NCBI RefSeq assembly: GCF_001949125.1
Contig: NZ_MSTI01000137.1
Span: 1-51,299 of the forward strand
Origin: Deinococcus marmoris
GTDB taxonomy: Bacteria > Deinococcota > Deinococci > Deinococcales > Deinococcaceae
Reading direction: 5' to 3'
DNA: 51,299 nucleotides
How positions within the stretch are numbered: position 1 is the first letter of the stretch; every line of letters begins with the position of its first letter. Below the pieces are notes generated by a model. The model was not told the origin of the DNA. It saw nothing but the letters and a program-made list of their open reading frames with translations, and did not search any database. Positions 1-8,607 of the stretch are shown piece by piece. Both the position numbers and the translations under genes were made by a program.

Positions 1-348
1 CCCGCCGCTCAGACCCTGATTCGTCGGGAGCATCAGGTCACGCACCGAGATGGGCGCGTGACCCATGAGGTGCGGTTTGCCGTGAGCAGCACGCTGCTCA
101 CAGCAAGGGAAGCCGAGGACATCTGGCGACAACACTGGAGTATCGAGAATCGGAGCCACCATCGGCGTGACACGATCTTCCATGAAGATCGTCACCGACT
201 GCGCCAAGGAGCGCAAGGATTGGCTGTCCTGCACGGCATACTGTTGACCCTTTTGCACGCGCGAACACGACACCTCACCGATCTGGTCAGACGCCTACGG
301 CATGATCCTCTGGCCGCGCTGAACGTCTTGGGAATTGGATCTGGTTGA
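1..348 (+). mobile_element. ISAs1-family transposase, C-terminal fragment
   Basis: The frame is open from the first base of the window to a TGA at 346-348, so only the C-terminal 115 codons are visible. The protein carries the end of the catalytic core typical of ISAs1-type DDE transposases: RQHWSIEN, then an FHEDRHRLR stretch that supplies the last acidic residue, followed by a leucine-rich helix. Family assignment rests on this signature only. No clear terminal inverted repeat is visible between the stop and the promoter of the next gene at 387, so the right end of the element may be lost or lie very close to the stop. Whether the element is intact depends on sequence left of the window. 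Confidence 0.75.
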
Positions 349-386
349 GATAAAAGCCTGCCTAACCCCGGCTTAACGCCGCCCCG

Positions 387-392
387 TAGACT
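387..392 (+). promoter_or_regulatory. -10 box TAGACT, leaderless promoter of the response regulator
   Basis: TAGACT ends 9 bases before the ATG at 402, and no Shine-Dalgarno sequence lies between them. A transcript starting about 7 bases after the box would begin at or next to the start codon. No convincing -35 is seen. Confidence 0.6.
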
Positions 393-401
393 GAGTGCCA
401 T

Positions 402-1064
402 ATGCGCTTACTGCTGGTAGAGGACGACGCGCGCATCGCCGAGCCGACGGTGGGCGCGCTGCGCGAGGCGGGCTATGCCGTGACCTGGGCACAGACTGGC
501 CCCGAGGGACTGGAGGCCGCGCTGCTGGGCGACTTTCCCCTGATCGTGCTGGATGTGATGCTGCCCGGCATGGACGGCTTCGAGATCGCCCGCGAACTGC
601 GCGCAGGTGGGGTGGAGGCCGCCGTGCTGTTTCTGACCGCGCGCGGCGAACTGGCGGACCGGGTACAGGGGCTGGATCTGGGCGGCGACGCGTATCTGGT
701 CAAGCCCTTCGCGGTGCCGGAACTGCTGGCTACCCTGCGCGCCCTGTCGCGTCGGGAAAGGGGCCAGACCGCGCCGCAGGTCTCTTTTGGGGTTGGGCGC
801 GGCGCGCTGGACACCGTGGCCCGGACCGTGGCCTGGGACGGCGCGGAGGTGTCGGTGACAGGCCGCGAATACTCGCTGCTGGAGGCGCTGGCCCTCTCGC
901 CCGAACGCTGGTTTACCCGTGAGGACCTGCTGGACCGTGTGTGGGGACCGGAATTTGGCGGCGAGGCCCGCATCGTGGACGTGTATGTGCGCTATGTGCG
1001 CCGCAAACTGGCCCCGGAGGCGATCAGCAGCGAGCGCGGGCGGGGCTACCGGGTGGAAAAATGA
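402..1064 (+). CDS. OmpR/PhoB-type response regulator
   Basis: This 220-residue protein is a DNA-binding response regulator. The receiver domain (about 1-115) shows the acidic pair D8/D9, the phospho-acceptor D51 in [11 protein letters not shown]79 and K101 in VKPF. The C-terminal winged helix (about 125-220) ends in the usual RGRGYRVEK. It is followed by a histidine kinase on the same strand, its presumed partner, but the two genes are separated by 177 bases instead of being overlapped or closely coupled. That gap is filled by a repeat element. Signal and target genes cannot be told from the sequence. The ATG start is fixed by the -10 box just upstream. Confidence 0.92.
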   Translation: MRLLLVEDDARIAEPTVGALREAGYAVTWAQTGPEGLEAALLGDFPLIVLDVMLPGMDGFEIARELRAGGVEAAVLFLTARGELADRVQGLDLGGDAYLVKPFAVPELLATLRALSRRERGQTAPQVSFGVGRGALDTVARTVAWDGAEVSVTGREYSLLEALALSPERWFTREDLLDRVWGPEFGGEARIVDVYVRYVRRKLAPEAISSERGRGYRVEK

Positions 1065-1231
1065 GGGTGTGGGCTGTGGGTTGCAGGGTGCGAAAAAAGA
1101 CAGGGCGCGGAGATTGGGAGGCTGCGCGCGGGGTGCAGGCGGCAGATCGTCTCCCTCTTCTCTTCCCATGATCCATCCTCCGCGCCTCATGTTCTGGCCC
1201 TGCTCTTTCCCACCGCCTACTGCCCACACCT
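1065..1231 (+). repeat. inverted-repeat element between response regulator and kinase
   Basis: The left arm begins right after the regulator stop (GGTGTGGGCTGTGGG, 1066-1080). The complement of the right arm (1209-1230) reads GGTGTGGGCAGTAGG and then GGTGGGAAAGAG. The two arms can fold on each other as a long imperfect hairpin. A third, single-arm relative lies at 11842-11869. The interval has no convincing gene of its own. It looks like a small dispersed non-coding repeat, similar in kind to the short non-coding repeats known in Deinococcus, but family membership was not checked. Confidence 0.5.
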
Positions 1232-1241
1232 CACATCCTCC

Positions 1242-2669
1242 ATGCGCCTGACGCTGCGGCTGAGGCTGGCGCTGTTCTCGGCGCTGGCAACCGGGCTGGC
1301 CGTGCTGCTGGTGGCGACGGGACTGTTCTTTGCCGTCAACAGTTTTTTGCGGCAGGCCCAGGTGGAGCGGCTGCTAACCACCAGTGCGGTGATCGCGGTG
1401 CGGCTGGAGGCGGCCCTGCAACGCGCCAGCGACCGCAACTGGCCCTTTGGGCTGGACGGCGTGGCGATCCGGTCAGCGGACCTGGAAAGTCTGGCCGACA
1501 CGCGCGGCGAGAACCGGGCCTTTGAGGTCCGTATTCAGGGCGTGCAGGGCGGTGAGCTGTCGGACGTGCATACCACGCGTTTTCCGCCGGGTGTGCCGCT
1601 GGACCTGCCGATGGGGGTGGGGATCAACGGCGATCAACTGCTGACCGTGCAGCAACTGCGGGGCAGCAACCTGCGCCTGACCGTGATCTCGGACGCGCGG
1701 GCGCTGGGCGAGGCGCGCGAGGCGTTCACGCGGGCGCTGGCGTGGTTGCTGCCGTTGGCGCTGCTGCTGGCGCTGGGCGTGGGCTGGTGGGTGGCCGGAC
1801 GGCTGCTGCGTCCCGTGCGGACGCTGGAAAATGCGGCGCGCGAGGTGGGCGAGGGCGCGCAGCTTCGCCGCCCCCTGCCCGGCGCGGGCGAGGACGACGA
1901 GCTGTCGCGGCTGGCGCTGACCCTGCAAGGTACTTTTGGCCGCCTGGCCGACGCCCGTGACCGCGAACAGGCGTTTATGCGCGCGGCGGCCCATGATCTG
2001 CGTTCCCCGCTGGCCGCCCTGACCGCCCGCGTGGAGGGCAGTCTGGCGCGTGACCGGGACCCCGCGCGCTACCGCAGCGACTTGCAGGAGATCGGCACCG
2101 ACATCACGCGGCTGTCCACGCTGACCAACCACCTGCTGCTGCTGGCGCGCGACGCCTCGCAACTGGCCCGCGCCCCGGTGCCCCTGCGCGAGCTGGCCGC
2201 CGACGCCGTGGACCGCGCCCGCGAACTGGCCCCTGATCTGGATGCCCCTGATGTGGAGACAGAGGCGGACGTGGACCTGAGTGCCCCGCAGCCCGTGACG
2301 GTGCTGGGAGACCGGGTGCTGCTGGGCCAGTCGATCTGGAACCTGACCATGAACGCGGTGCGCCACGCCCCCGGCGCAACCGTAACGGTGACGCTGGCGG
2401 AGGCAGACGGCTGGGCCACCGTCACCGTCCACGACGATGGCCCCGGCGTGGGGACGGACGTGCTGGCCCGGCTGGGCGAGGCGTTCTATCGCCCGGACGC
2501 CAGCCGCAGCGGCGAGGGCCACGGCTTGGGGCTGGCGCTGGCCCGCCGCGCCGCCGAGTTGCATGGCGGCACATTGACCTTAAAAAGTGCGCCGGGAGAG
2601 GGCTTCACGGCGACGTTGCGGTTGCCAGGGGAAGGGCCACTCCACCGGGATTCCACTGCCGGGCCATAG
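1242..2669 (+). CDS. sensor histidine kinase (HAMP, HisKA, HATPase)
   Basis: This 475-residue membrane kinase is the likely partner of the regulator at 402. It has a transmembrane segment at about 8-35, an extracytoplasmic sensor of about 125 residues, a second transmembrane helix at about 164-187, and a HAMP linker. The H-box RAAAHDLRSPL carries the phospho-accepting H251. The ATP-binding domain shows the N-box (LTMNAVRHAPG), the G1 box (DDGPGVG) and the G2 box (GHGLGLALARR). The sensor region has no recognisable ligand-binding motif. The ATG at 1242 is directly followed by the basic start of the first membrane helix. No good Shine-Dalgarno or TAnnnT box is seen, so transcription may come from the regulator promoter across the repeat. 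Confidence 0.92.
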   Translation: MRLTLRLRLALFSALATGLAVLLVATGLFFAVNSFLRQAQVERLLTTSAVIAVRLEAALQRASDRNWPFGLDGVAIRSADLESLADTRGENRAFEVRIQGVQGGELSDVHTTRFPPGVPLDLPMGVGINGDQLLTVQQLRGSNLRLTVISDARALGEAREAFTRALAWLLPLALLLALGVGWWVAGRLLRPVRTLENAAREVGEGAQLRRPLPGAGEDDELSRLALTLQGTFGRLADARDREQAFMRAAAHDLRSPLAALTARVEGSLARDRDPARYRSDLQEIGTDITRLSTLTNHLLLLARDASQLARAPVPLRELAADAVDRARELAPDLDAPDVETEADVDLSAPQPVTVLGDRVLLGQSIWNLTMNAVRHAPGATVTVTLAEADGWATVTVHDDGPGVGTDVLARLGEAFYRPDASRSGEGHGLGLALARRAAELHGGTLTLKSAPGEGFTATLRLPGEGPLHRDSTAGP

Positions 2670-2697
2670 AACCGGTCCTCCCCGGCAGATAGAAACG

Positions 2698-2720
2698 AAA
2701 AAACCCCGCGCAATGCGGGG
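2698..2720 (-). terminator. rho-independent terminator of tRNA-Trp
   Basis: On the minus strand CCCCGC-ATTGC-GCGGGG is followed by six T residues. It sits 7 bases past the CCA end of the tRNA, and it would also block read-through into the convergent histidine kinase gene. Confidence 0.85.
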
Positions 2721-2727
2721 AATAATT

Positions 2728-2803
2728 TGGCGGGCCCTGCAGGACTTGAACCTGCGACCCTCGGTTTTGGAGACCGATGCTCTACCAACTGAGCTAAGAA
2801 CCC
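2728..2803 (-). tRNA. tRNA-Trp (anticodon CCA)
   Basis: The reverse complement folds as a complete 76-nt cloverleaf. The acceptor stem pairs GGGTTCT with AGGGCCC, with two G-T pairs. The D arm is GCTC/GAGC, and the anticodon stem is TCGGT/ACCGA around the loop CTCCAAA, giving anticodon CCA. The variable loop is five bases, and the T arm is GCAGG/CCTGC with TTCAAGT. The discriminator base is G, as expected for bacterial tRNA-Trp, and CCA is encoded. It stands alone, not in a tRNA cluster. Confidence 0.97.
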
Positions 2804-2864
2804 TCGCCAAGATGTTGCTGACCGGACACCCACCGGAAAACGGCGTTTTCTCGCGGGCCTGGAC

Positions 2865-2893
2865 AGAGTAGCAGAGCCTGGGAAGCGGTGCAA
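2865..2893 (-). promoter_or_regulatory. promoter of tRNA-Trp, -35 TTGCAC and -10 TACTCT
   Basis: On the minus strand TTGCAC (2893-2888) and TACTCT (2870-2865) are spaced by 17 bases, a vegetative-type promoter. It would give a 5' leader of roughly 55 nt, which would need removal by RNase P. Confidence 0.65.
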
Positions 2894-2930
2894 GACGTGT
2901 GCGACCCTCCAAGTCATTTAGCTGGGCGAT

Positions 2931-3521
2931 TTAACTGGGCGCGGCCCCGGCCTCGGTCCTCGGAGCTTCCTCGTCGGGGGGAAGCATCAGCGGGAAGGTG
3001 TGATGTTCCTGCACCTCACCGCGTTCCTCGCGGGTCAGGCTCAGGGCCTGGACGGTGAAGTGGTCCAGCGGGGGCGTCAGCGCCTGCACCTGCTCCCACA
3101 GCAGGTCCTCGGCCCACGGCAGGATGCCCAGCGCCAGCGTCAGGTGCGGGCGGTAGTCGGGGCCGTCGTAGGGCGCGCGGCTGGACGGGCCGATCTCCAG
3201 CATCCGGGTGTGGAGATCGGCCAGCGCCGGGTCCAGCTCGAACTCCAGAAAGATGACGCCGCTCAGGCGCTTCCAGCCCCGCACGCGCACCTCCAGCGCC
3301 GGTTCGCCGCGCAGGCCCCCCCGGAAGGCCGCCACCAGATCGGGACCGCTCAGGCTGGTCTGGAAGGGGGCGCGCAGGTTCAGGTGGGGCAGGCCGAAGC
3401 CGCTGACATTCAGCGTGGCCTGGACCCGGCGCATCCAGGTGTCCAGCACCTGCGGGGGCCAGGCCACCAGGCTGTACAGCGGCCTGTGCGGTTCGGGGAG
3501 GGGGGGCAGATGCTGGGTCAT
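2931..3521 (-). CDS. 2H phosphoesterase / 2'-5' RNA ligase family-like protein
   Basis: This 196-residue protein has two histidine motifs about 90 residues apart (PHLNLRAPF and PHLTLALG). They resemble the paired H-x-T/S motifs of the 2H phosphoesterase superfamily (LigT, CPDase, YjcG), which act on 2',3'-cyclic or 2'-5' phosphodiester bonds. The first motif has N in place of the usual T/S. The substrate is unknown. A longer reading frame exists upstream to 3557, but a TACAGT -10 box lies inside that extension (3543-3548), so the transcript would start near 3535. The ATG at 3521, with a weak AGGA before it, is therefore preferred. It is a single-gene unit facing the tRNA. Confidence 0.7.
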   Translation of the reverse strand: MTQHLPPLPEPHRPLYSLVAWPPQVLDTWMRRVQATLNVSGFGLPHLNLRAPFQTSLSGPDLVAAFRGGLRGEPALEVRVRGWKRLSGVIFLEFELDPALADLHTRMLEIGPSSRAPYDGPDYRPHLTLALGILPWAEDLLWEQVQALTPPLDHFTVQALSLTREERGEVQEHHTFPLMLPPDEEAPRTEAGAAPS

Positions 3522-3542
3522 GGCAGGGGAGTCCTGGGGACC

Positions 3543-3548
3543 ACTGTA
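3543..3548 (-). promoter_or_regulatory. -10 box TACAGT upstream of the 2H protein
   Basis: The hexamer fits TAnnnT and would place the RNA start about 14 bases before the ATG at 3521. This decides between the two possible starts of that gene. Confidence 0.45.
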
Positions 3549-3590
3549 CCGTCTCATGTTCTGATCAGCCTGGGGTGCGGTAGACCGGGT

Positions 3591-4334
3591 TTAGCCGACG
3601 ATGCGGTAACGGCAGCCGCCCTGCCCGCAGGCGATGCGGGTTTCACGGACCACGGGCGCGCCCAGGAGACTGGCGTACAGGTTCAATTCTGAGTCGCAGA
3701 GCTGGCTGTACTGCCGGGCCACCGCCAGATTGGGGCAATTGCGCTGGGTCAGGCACCAGTCCGCGCCGTCCTGCTCCAGCACGGGGTCAAAGCCCATCTC
3801 GCACAGCAGGGCCGCCAGCCGCCGCACCCGGTCTTCAAGCGGCAGATGCCCTGGGATTTCAGCCTGCATCCGAGCCTCGATCTCAACATTGCGGGCGTCC
3901 AGCACCTTCAGCACCGCGCCCTGGCCGAACAGGTCCTCGACGTGGCGCAGCACGTCCACGCACAGGCCGGAATAGCTGCGGGGAAAGCCCGCCTCGCCCC
4001 GCTCCGTCAGGCTGAAGACGTGCTGGGGCCGCCCACGTCCGCCGGGCCGTTCGGTGCGCGAGAGCAGCAGCCCCTGCTCCTGCAAGTCGCCCAGGTGACG
4101 GCGCGCAGCGGGCACACTGACCTCCAGCCGCGCCGCCAGATCCTGCGCGGTCTGCGGGCCGTGGCGCTGCACCAGTTCCAGCAGCCGGACCTTGGTGCGC
4201 TCCGGCGGGGCGGGCGGTGGCAGTTCGGGAGCGGCAGCGTGGGACGAGGCCGTGTGGGACGAGGCCGTGTGGGGCGAGGCCGTGTGGGGCGAGGCAGCGT
4301 GGGGCGAGGCAGCGTGGGATGAGCCAGCGTTCAT
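3591..4334 (-). CDS. SufR-like Fe-S helix-turn-helix regulator
   Basis: This 247-residue regulator starts with a low-complexity His/Ala/Ser/Pro segment (about 3-37). An ArsR/DeoR-like winged helix follows (about 46-105; AQDLAARLEVSVPAARRHLGDL). The C-terminal half carries cysteines at 194, 200, 213, 236 and 241; the Cys200-X12-Cys213 spacing and the total span match the cluster-binding cysteines of SufR-type repressors. SufR-like proteins sense Fe-S cluster status and repress suf genes. Its ATG overlaps the TGA of the Mrp gene upstream (ATGA at 4334-4331), so the two proteins are translated together. That pairing supports an Fe-S role. The true target is not visible here, since no suf genes lie in the window. 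Confidence 0.72.
   Translation of the reverse strand: MNAGSSHAASPHAASPHTASPHTASSHTASSHAAAPELPPPAPPERTKVRLLELVQRHGPQTAQDLAARLEVSVPAARRHLGDLQEQGLLLSRTERPGGRGRPQHVFSLTERGEAGFPRSYSGLCVDVLRHVEDLFGQGAVLKVLDARNVEIEARMQAEIPGHLPLEDRVRRLAALLCEMGFDPVLEQDGADWCLTQRNCPNLAVARQYSQLCDSELNLYASLLGAPVVRETRIACGQGGCRYRIVG
4238..4327. repeat. six 15-bp tandem repeats in the SufR-like gene
   Basis: Six units of 15 bp, consensus GYGTGGGGCGAGGCM on the plus strand, follow without interruption. They encode pentapeptide repeats of the type S-P/S-H-T/A-A at the extreme N-terminus of the regulator. The length keeps the frame whatever the copy number. Confidence 0.9.
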
Positions 4335-5407
4335 ACGACGGTCAACTGATCCGGCAAGTCGGCCAGGGACTGGCTCAGCTCCTTATTCACGGCCAGCACG
4401 CTGACCTGTCCGGCCAGATTGCGCGCCACACTGATCAGCGCCTGCGATGCAGGGGTGTTCGGGTGGGCCAGCACGGCGGGCACCCCGGCGTCGGCGTCCC
4501 GGCGCACGTCCATGTCAAGGGGAACCTCGCCCAGCAGCGGGTACTGCTCGCCCAGCTTGCGGCTGCCCCCGCGCCCAAACAGGTCATAGACATTCCCGGT
4601 GTCCGGCGCGACGAAATAGCTCATGTTCTCCACCACGCCCAGCACTAGCACGCTGGCCTTGCGGAACATGTCGATGGCCCGCGCCGCGTCGATCAGGGCC
4701 ACGTCCTGCGGCGTCGTGACGATCACGGCCCCGGTCACGTTCACGGTCTGCGTCAGGGAAAGCTGCACGTCCCCGGTGCCGGGGGGCAAGTCCACGATCA
4801 GGTAATCCAGTTCGCCCCAGGCCGCGTCCTTGATGAACTGCTGGACCGCGCTGTGCAGCATCGGCCCGCGCCACACCAGGGCCTGTCCGGCGGGGGAGAG
4901 GTTGGCCATGCTGATGAATTTCAGGCCGTGCGCCTCCAGCGGCTGCATCTTGCGCTCGGCGTTGGCGGTCACGCGCGACGCACCCTGGCCCAGCATGTGC
5001 GCCACGCTGGGGCCGTACACGTCGGCGTCCAGCAGGCCCACCCGCGCGCCGTCTGCCGCCAGCGAGGCCGCCAGATTCACGGCCACGCTGCTCTTGCCTA
5101 CGCCGCCCTTGCCGCTGCCGATCAGCAGGACATGCTTGACTCCCGGCAGCGCGGGCTGCGCGGCCATCCGAACAGTCGCGCCGAAGGTCACCTGCACGTC
5201 ATTCACGCCGGGGACCGCCAGCACGGCCTCGCGGACCTCACGCTCGATCTGGCCCTTCAACGGGCAGGCGGGAGTGGTCAGGTTGACCTTGATCTGGGCC
5301 ACACCTCCCACCACCTCGGCGCGCTCGATCATGCCCAGCGAAACCAGATCGCGGTGCAGTTCGGGATCGTTCACGGTGCTGAGGGCGGCCATCACGGCGT
5401 CATGCAT
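4331..5407 (-). CDS. mrp: Mrp/ApbC-type Fe-S carrier P-loop ATPase
   Basis: This is a 358-residue soluble ATPase. The N-terminal MIP18/DUF59-like domain (about 1-85) contains NDPELHRDLVSLGM and TTPACPLK. The C-terminal MinD-type domain has the deviant Walker A GSGKGGVGKSS, the switch DADVYGPS and DLPPGTGDVQL. Mrp/ApbC/NBP35 relatives bind a bridging Fe-S cluster through a CxxC pair after ENMSYF. Here that position reads VAPDTG with no cysteine, so canonical cluster binding is in doubt. The frame is open to 5473, but the ATG at 5407 matches the usual start of the family, and the extra residues look like translated leader. The gene is translationally coupled to the SufR-like regulator downstream. 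Confidence 0.88.
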   Translation of the reverse strand: MHDAVMAALSTVNDPELHRDLVSLGMIERAEVVGGVAQIKVNLTTPACPLKGQIEREVREAVLAVPGVNDVQVTFGATVRMAAQPALPGVKHVLLIGSGKGGVGKSSVAVNLAASLAADGARVGLLDADVYGPSVAHMLGQGASRVTANAERKMQPLEAHGLKFISMANLSPAGQALVWRGPMLHSAVQQFIKDAAWGELDYLIVDLPPGTGDVQLSLTQTVNVTGAVIVTTPQDVALIDAARAIDMFRKASVLVLGVVENMSYFVAPDTGNVYDLFGRGGSRKLGEQYPLLGEVPLDMDVRRDADAGVPAVLAHPNTPASQALISVARNLAGQVSVLAVNKELSQSLADLPDQLTVV

Positions 5408-5654
5408 ATGGGTTAGTAGTACCGCAAAGCTGAGTGGGGGGCAAGCCACGCGCTCACAGTGGGCAGGGGGCAAGGTGTGGTGGACGGCAGGCGAAGCTTC
5501 GGGGCTGGGTGCTGCTGCAAGCCGTCACACTCCCAGGAGATGCCAGGAGAGGGAGAAGCTGAAAGCCTGAAAAGAGACTTTATGAAAGCGTCCATCCGTC
5601 CCAATTTTGCCTACCCCGCACCGGAAGTTACTGATCCTGACGTGCTTTCCACCT

Positions 5655-5660
5655 TAGACT
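5655..5660 (+). promoter_or_regulatory. -10 box TAGACT, leaderless promoter
   Basis: TAGACT ends 6 bases before the ATG at 5667 with no ribosome-binding site between. The rest of the 259-base divergent interval 5408-5666 shows no gene or clear repeat. Confidence 0.65.
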
Positions 5661-5666
5661 GGGGGC

Positions 5667-7460
<1,794 letters not shown>

Positions 7461-7540
7461 GCCCGGCTTCCTTTCCACACTGGCCCTGCACACTGGAAAT
7501 TCTGAGCGCCCGCTGCCCTTTTGCCCCCGGCAGCGGGCGC

Positions 7541-7546
7541 TATGGT
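7541..7546 (+). promoter_or_regulatory. -10 box TATGGT, promoter of the ftsY transcript
   Basis: TATGGT ends 6 bases before an ATG at 7553. That spacing is the same as for leaderless genes elsewhere in the window, but this ATG opens a short ORF in a different frame from ftsY. Confidence 0.6.
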
Positions 7547-7552
7547 GGGGGC

Positions 7553-7609
7553 ATGATCGCCCCATTCTTTTCCTGCCCGACACCTGCCCTCGCCGGGGAC
7601 CGCCCGTGA
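7553..7609 (+). CDS. leaderless upstream ORF (18 codons) coupled to ftsY
   Basis: The ORF MIAPFFSCPTPALAGDRP begins with ATG 6 bases after a TATGGT box and stops with TGA at 7607-7609. The stop overlaps the GTG start of ftsY (7606-7608) as GTGA. The ftsY start has no evident Shine-Dalgarno of its own, so ribosomes that load on the leaderless ATG and terminate at 7609 would be in place to restart on ftsY. This is read from position and overlap only; no known leader peptide is recognised. An alternative is that the ATG is coincidental. Confidence 0.5.
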   Translation: MIAPFFSCPTPALAGDRP

Positions 7610-8562
7610 GCTGGCTCGAACGCCTGCGCAGCGGCCTCAGCAAGACCCGCGCGCAGATCAACGAGACTGCCGGATTCATGGGCAACGACGTCAAGGACGT
7701 GTTCAACAACCGTCTGGACACCATTGAAGACCTGGAGTACGCGCTGATCGCCGCCGATGTGGGCCGCGCCGCCACCGAGGAAATTCTGGAAGACGTGCGC
7801 CGCAGCGAGGGCAAGAACATGCAGCAGGCGCTGATGGACGCCCTGACCCTGCAACTCGAACCCAACGCCAGCCGCGCCGAGTTCCGCAAACTGGGCTTCG
7901 CGCCGCAGGCCAGCCGCGTGTCGGTGCAGCCGAACGGGCATGTGATCATGGTGATCGGCGTCAACGGCGTGGGCAAGACCACCACCATTGCCAAGCTGGG
8001 CCAGTACTACATGGGCCGGGGCAACAGCGTGATGTTCGCGGCGGGCGACACCTTCCGCGCCGCCGCCGGGGCGCAACTGGGTGAATGGGGAGACCGCCTG
8101 GGCGTGCCGGTGGTGCAAGGCACCGATGGCGGAGACCCCGCCGCCGTGGCCTACGACGCCGCCACCGCCCGCGCCGCGCGGGGCACCGACCTGCTGTTCG
8201 TGGACACCGCCGGACGCCTGCACAACAAGCACAATCTGATGGAAGAACTGAAGAAGGTGCGCCGCGTGATCGAGAAGGCCGACCCCGGTGAACCTGCCGA
8301 GGTCTGGCTGGTGCTGGACGCCGTGACCGGGCAAAACGGATTGCAGCAGGCCAAGAAGTTCCACGAGTCCACGCCCCTGACCGGCGTGATCGTCACCAAG
8401 CTGGACGGCACGGCCAAGGGCGGCATCCTGATCCCCATCGTGCGCGAGCTGGGTGTGCCGATCAAATTCATCGGCGTGGGCGAGAGCGCGGGCGACTTGC
8501 AACCCTTCGACAGCCAGGAATTCGTGCGGGCGCTGTTCGATGTGGAAGTGCCGAAGCAATAG
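7606..8562 (+). CDS. ftsY: signal recognition particle receptor FtsY
   Basis: This 318-residue SRP GTPase docks ribosome-SRP complexes at the membrane. It is the compact NG form: a helical N domain (about 1-95) and a GTPase domain with G1 GVNGVGKTTT, the FtsY signature DTFRAAAGAQL, DTAGRLHN, TKLDGTAKGG and the closing GVGESAGDLQPF. There is no long acidic A domain, as in many non-enteric bacteria. Translation must begin at the GTG at 7606. The overlap with the stop of the short leaderless ORF points to coupled initiation. The gene is convergent with bshC, with a hairpin between them. Confidence 0.96.
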   Translation: MSWLERLRSGLSKTRAQINETAGFMGNDVKDVFNNRLDTIEDLEYALIAADVGRAATEEILEDVRRSEGKNMQQALMDALTLQLEPNASRAEFRKLGFAPQASRVSVQPNGHVIMVIGVNGVGKTTTIAKLGQYYMGRGNSVMFAAGDTFRAAAGAQLGEWGDRLGVPVVQGTDGGDPAAVAYDAATARAARGTDLLFVDTAGRLHNKHNLMEELKKVRRVIEKADPGEPAEVWLVLDAVTGQNGLQQAKKFHESTPLTGVIVTKLDGTAKGGILIPIVRELGVPIKFIGVGESAGDLQPFDSQEFVRALFDVEVPKQ

Positions 8563-8571
8563 GCGAGCAGT

Positions 8572-8600
8572 GGGGAGGAGTGAGAACATCGTTCCTCCCC
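8572..8600. terminator. hairpin between convergent ftsY and bshC
   Basis: GGGGAGGA (8572-8579) pairs with TCCTCCCC (8593-8600). There is no T-run on either strand, so its action as an intrinsic terminator is uncertain, but its place between two convergent stops fits that role. Confidence 0.5.
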
Positions 8601-8607
8601 ATCTCGG

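Noticed and set aside
1473..2564. Long opposite-strand frame inside the histidine kinase, and similar long frames opposite the Mrp, ftsY, GMC and leuC genes
   Set aside because: In high-GC DNA the strand opposite a real gene often stays open. These frames have repetitive Arg/Gln/His/Gly composition and no family motifs, while the other strand encodes clear proteins.
2698..2803. Open frames on both strands across the tRNA-Trp gene
   Set aside because: They read through a complete tRNA and its terminator, and their products resemble nothing. They are by-products of high GC content.
3522..3557. Longer N-terminus for the 2H phosphoesterase-like protein
   Set aside because: A -10 box lies inside it, so the message would start after the first ATG.
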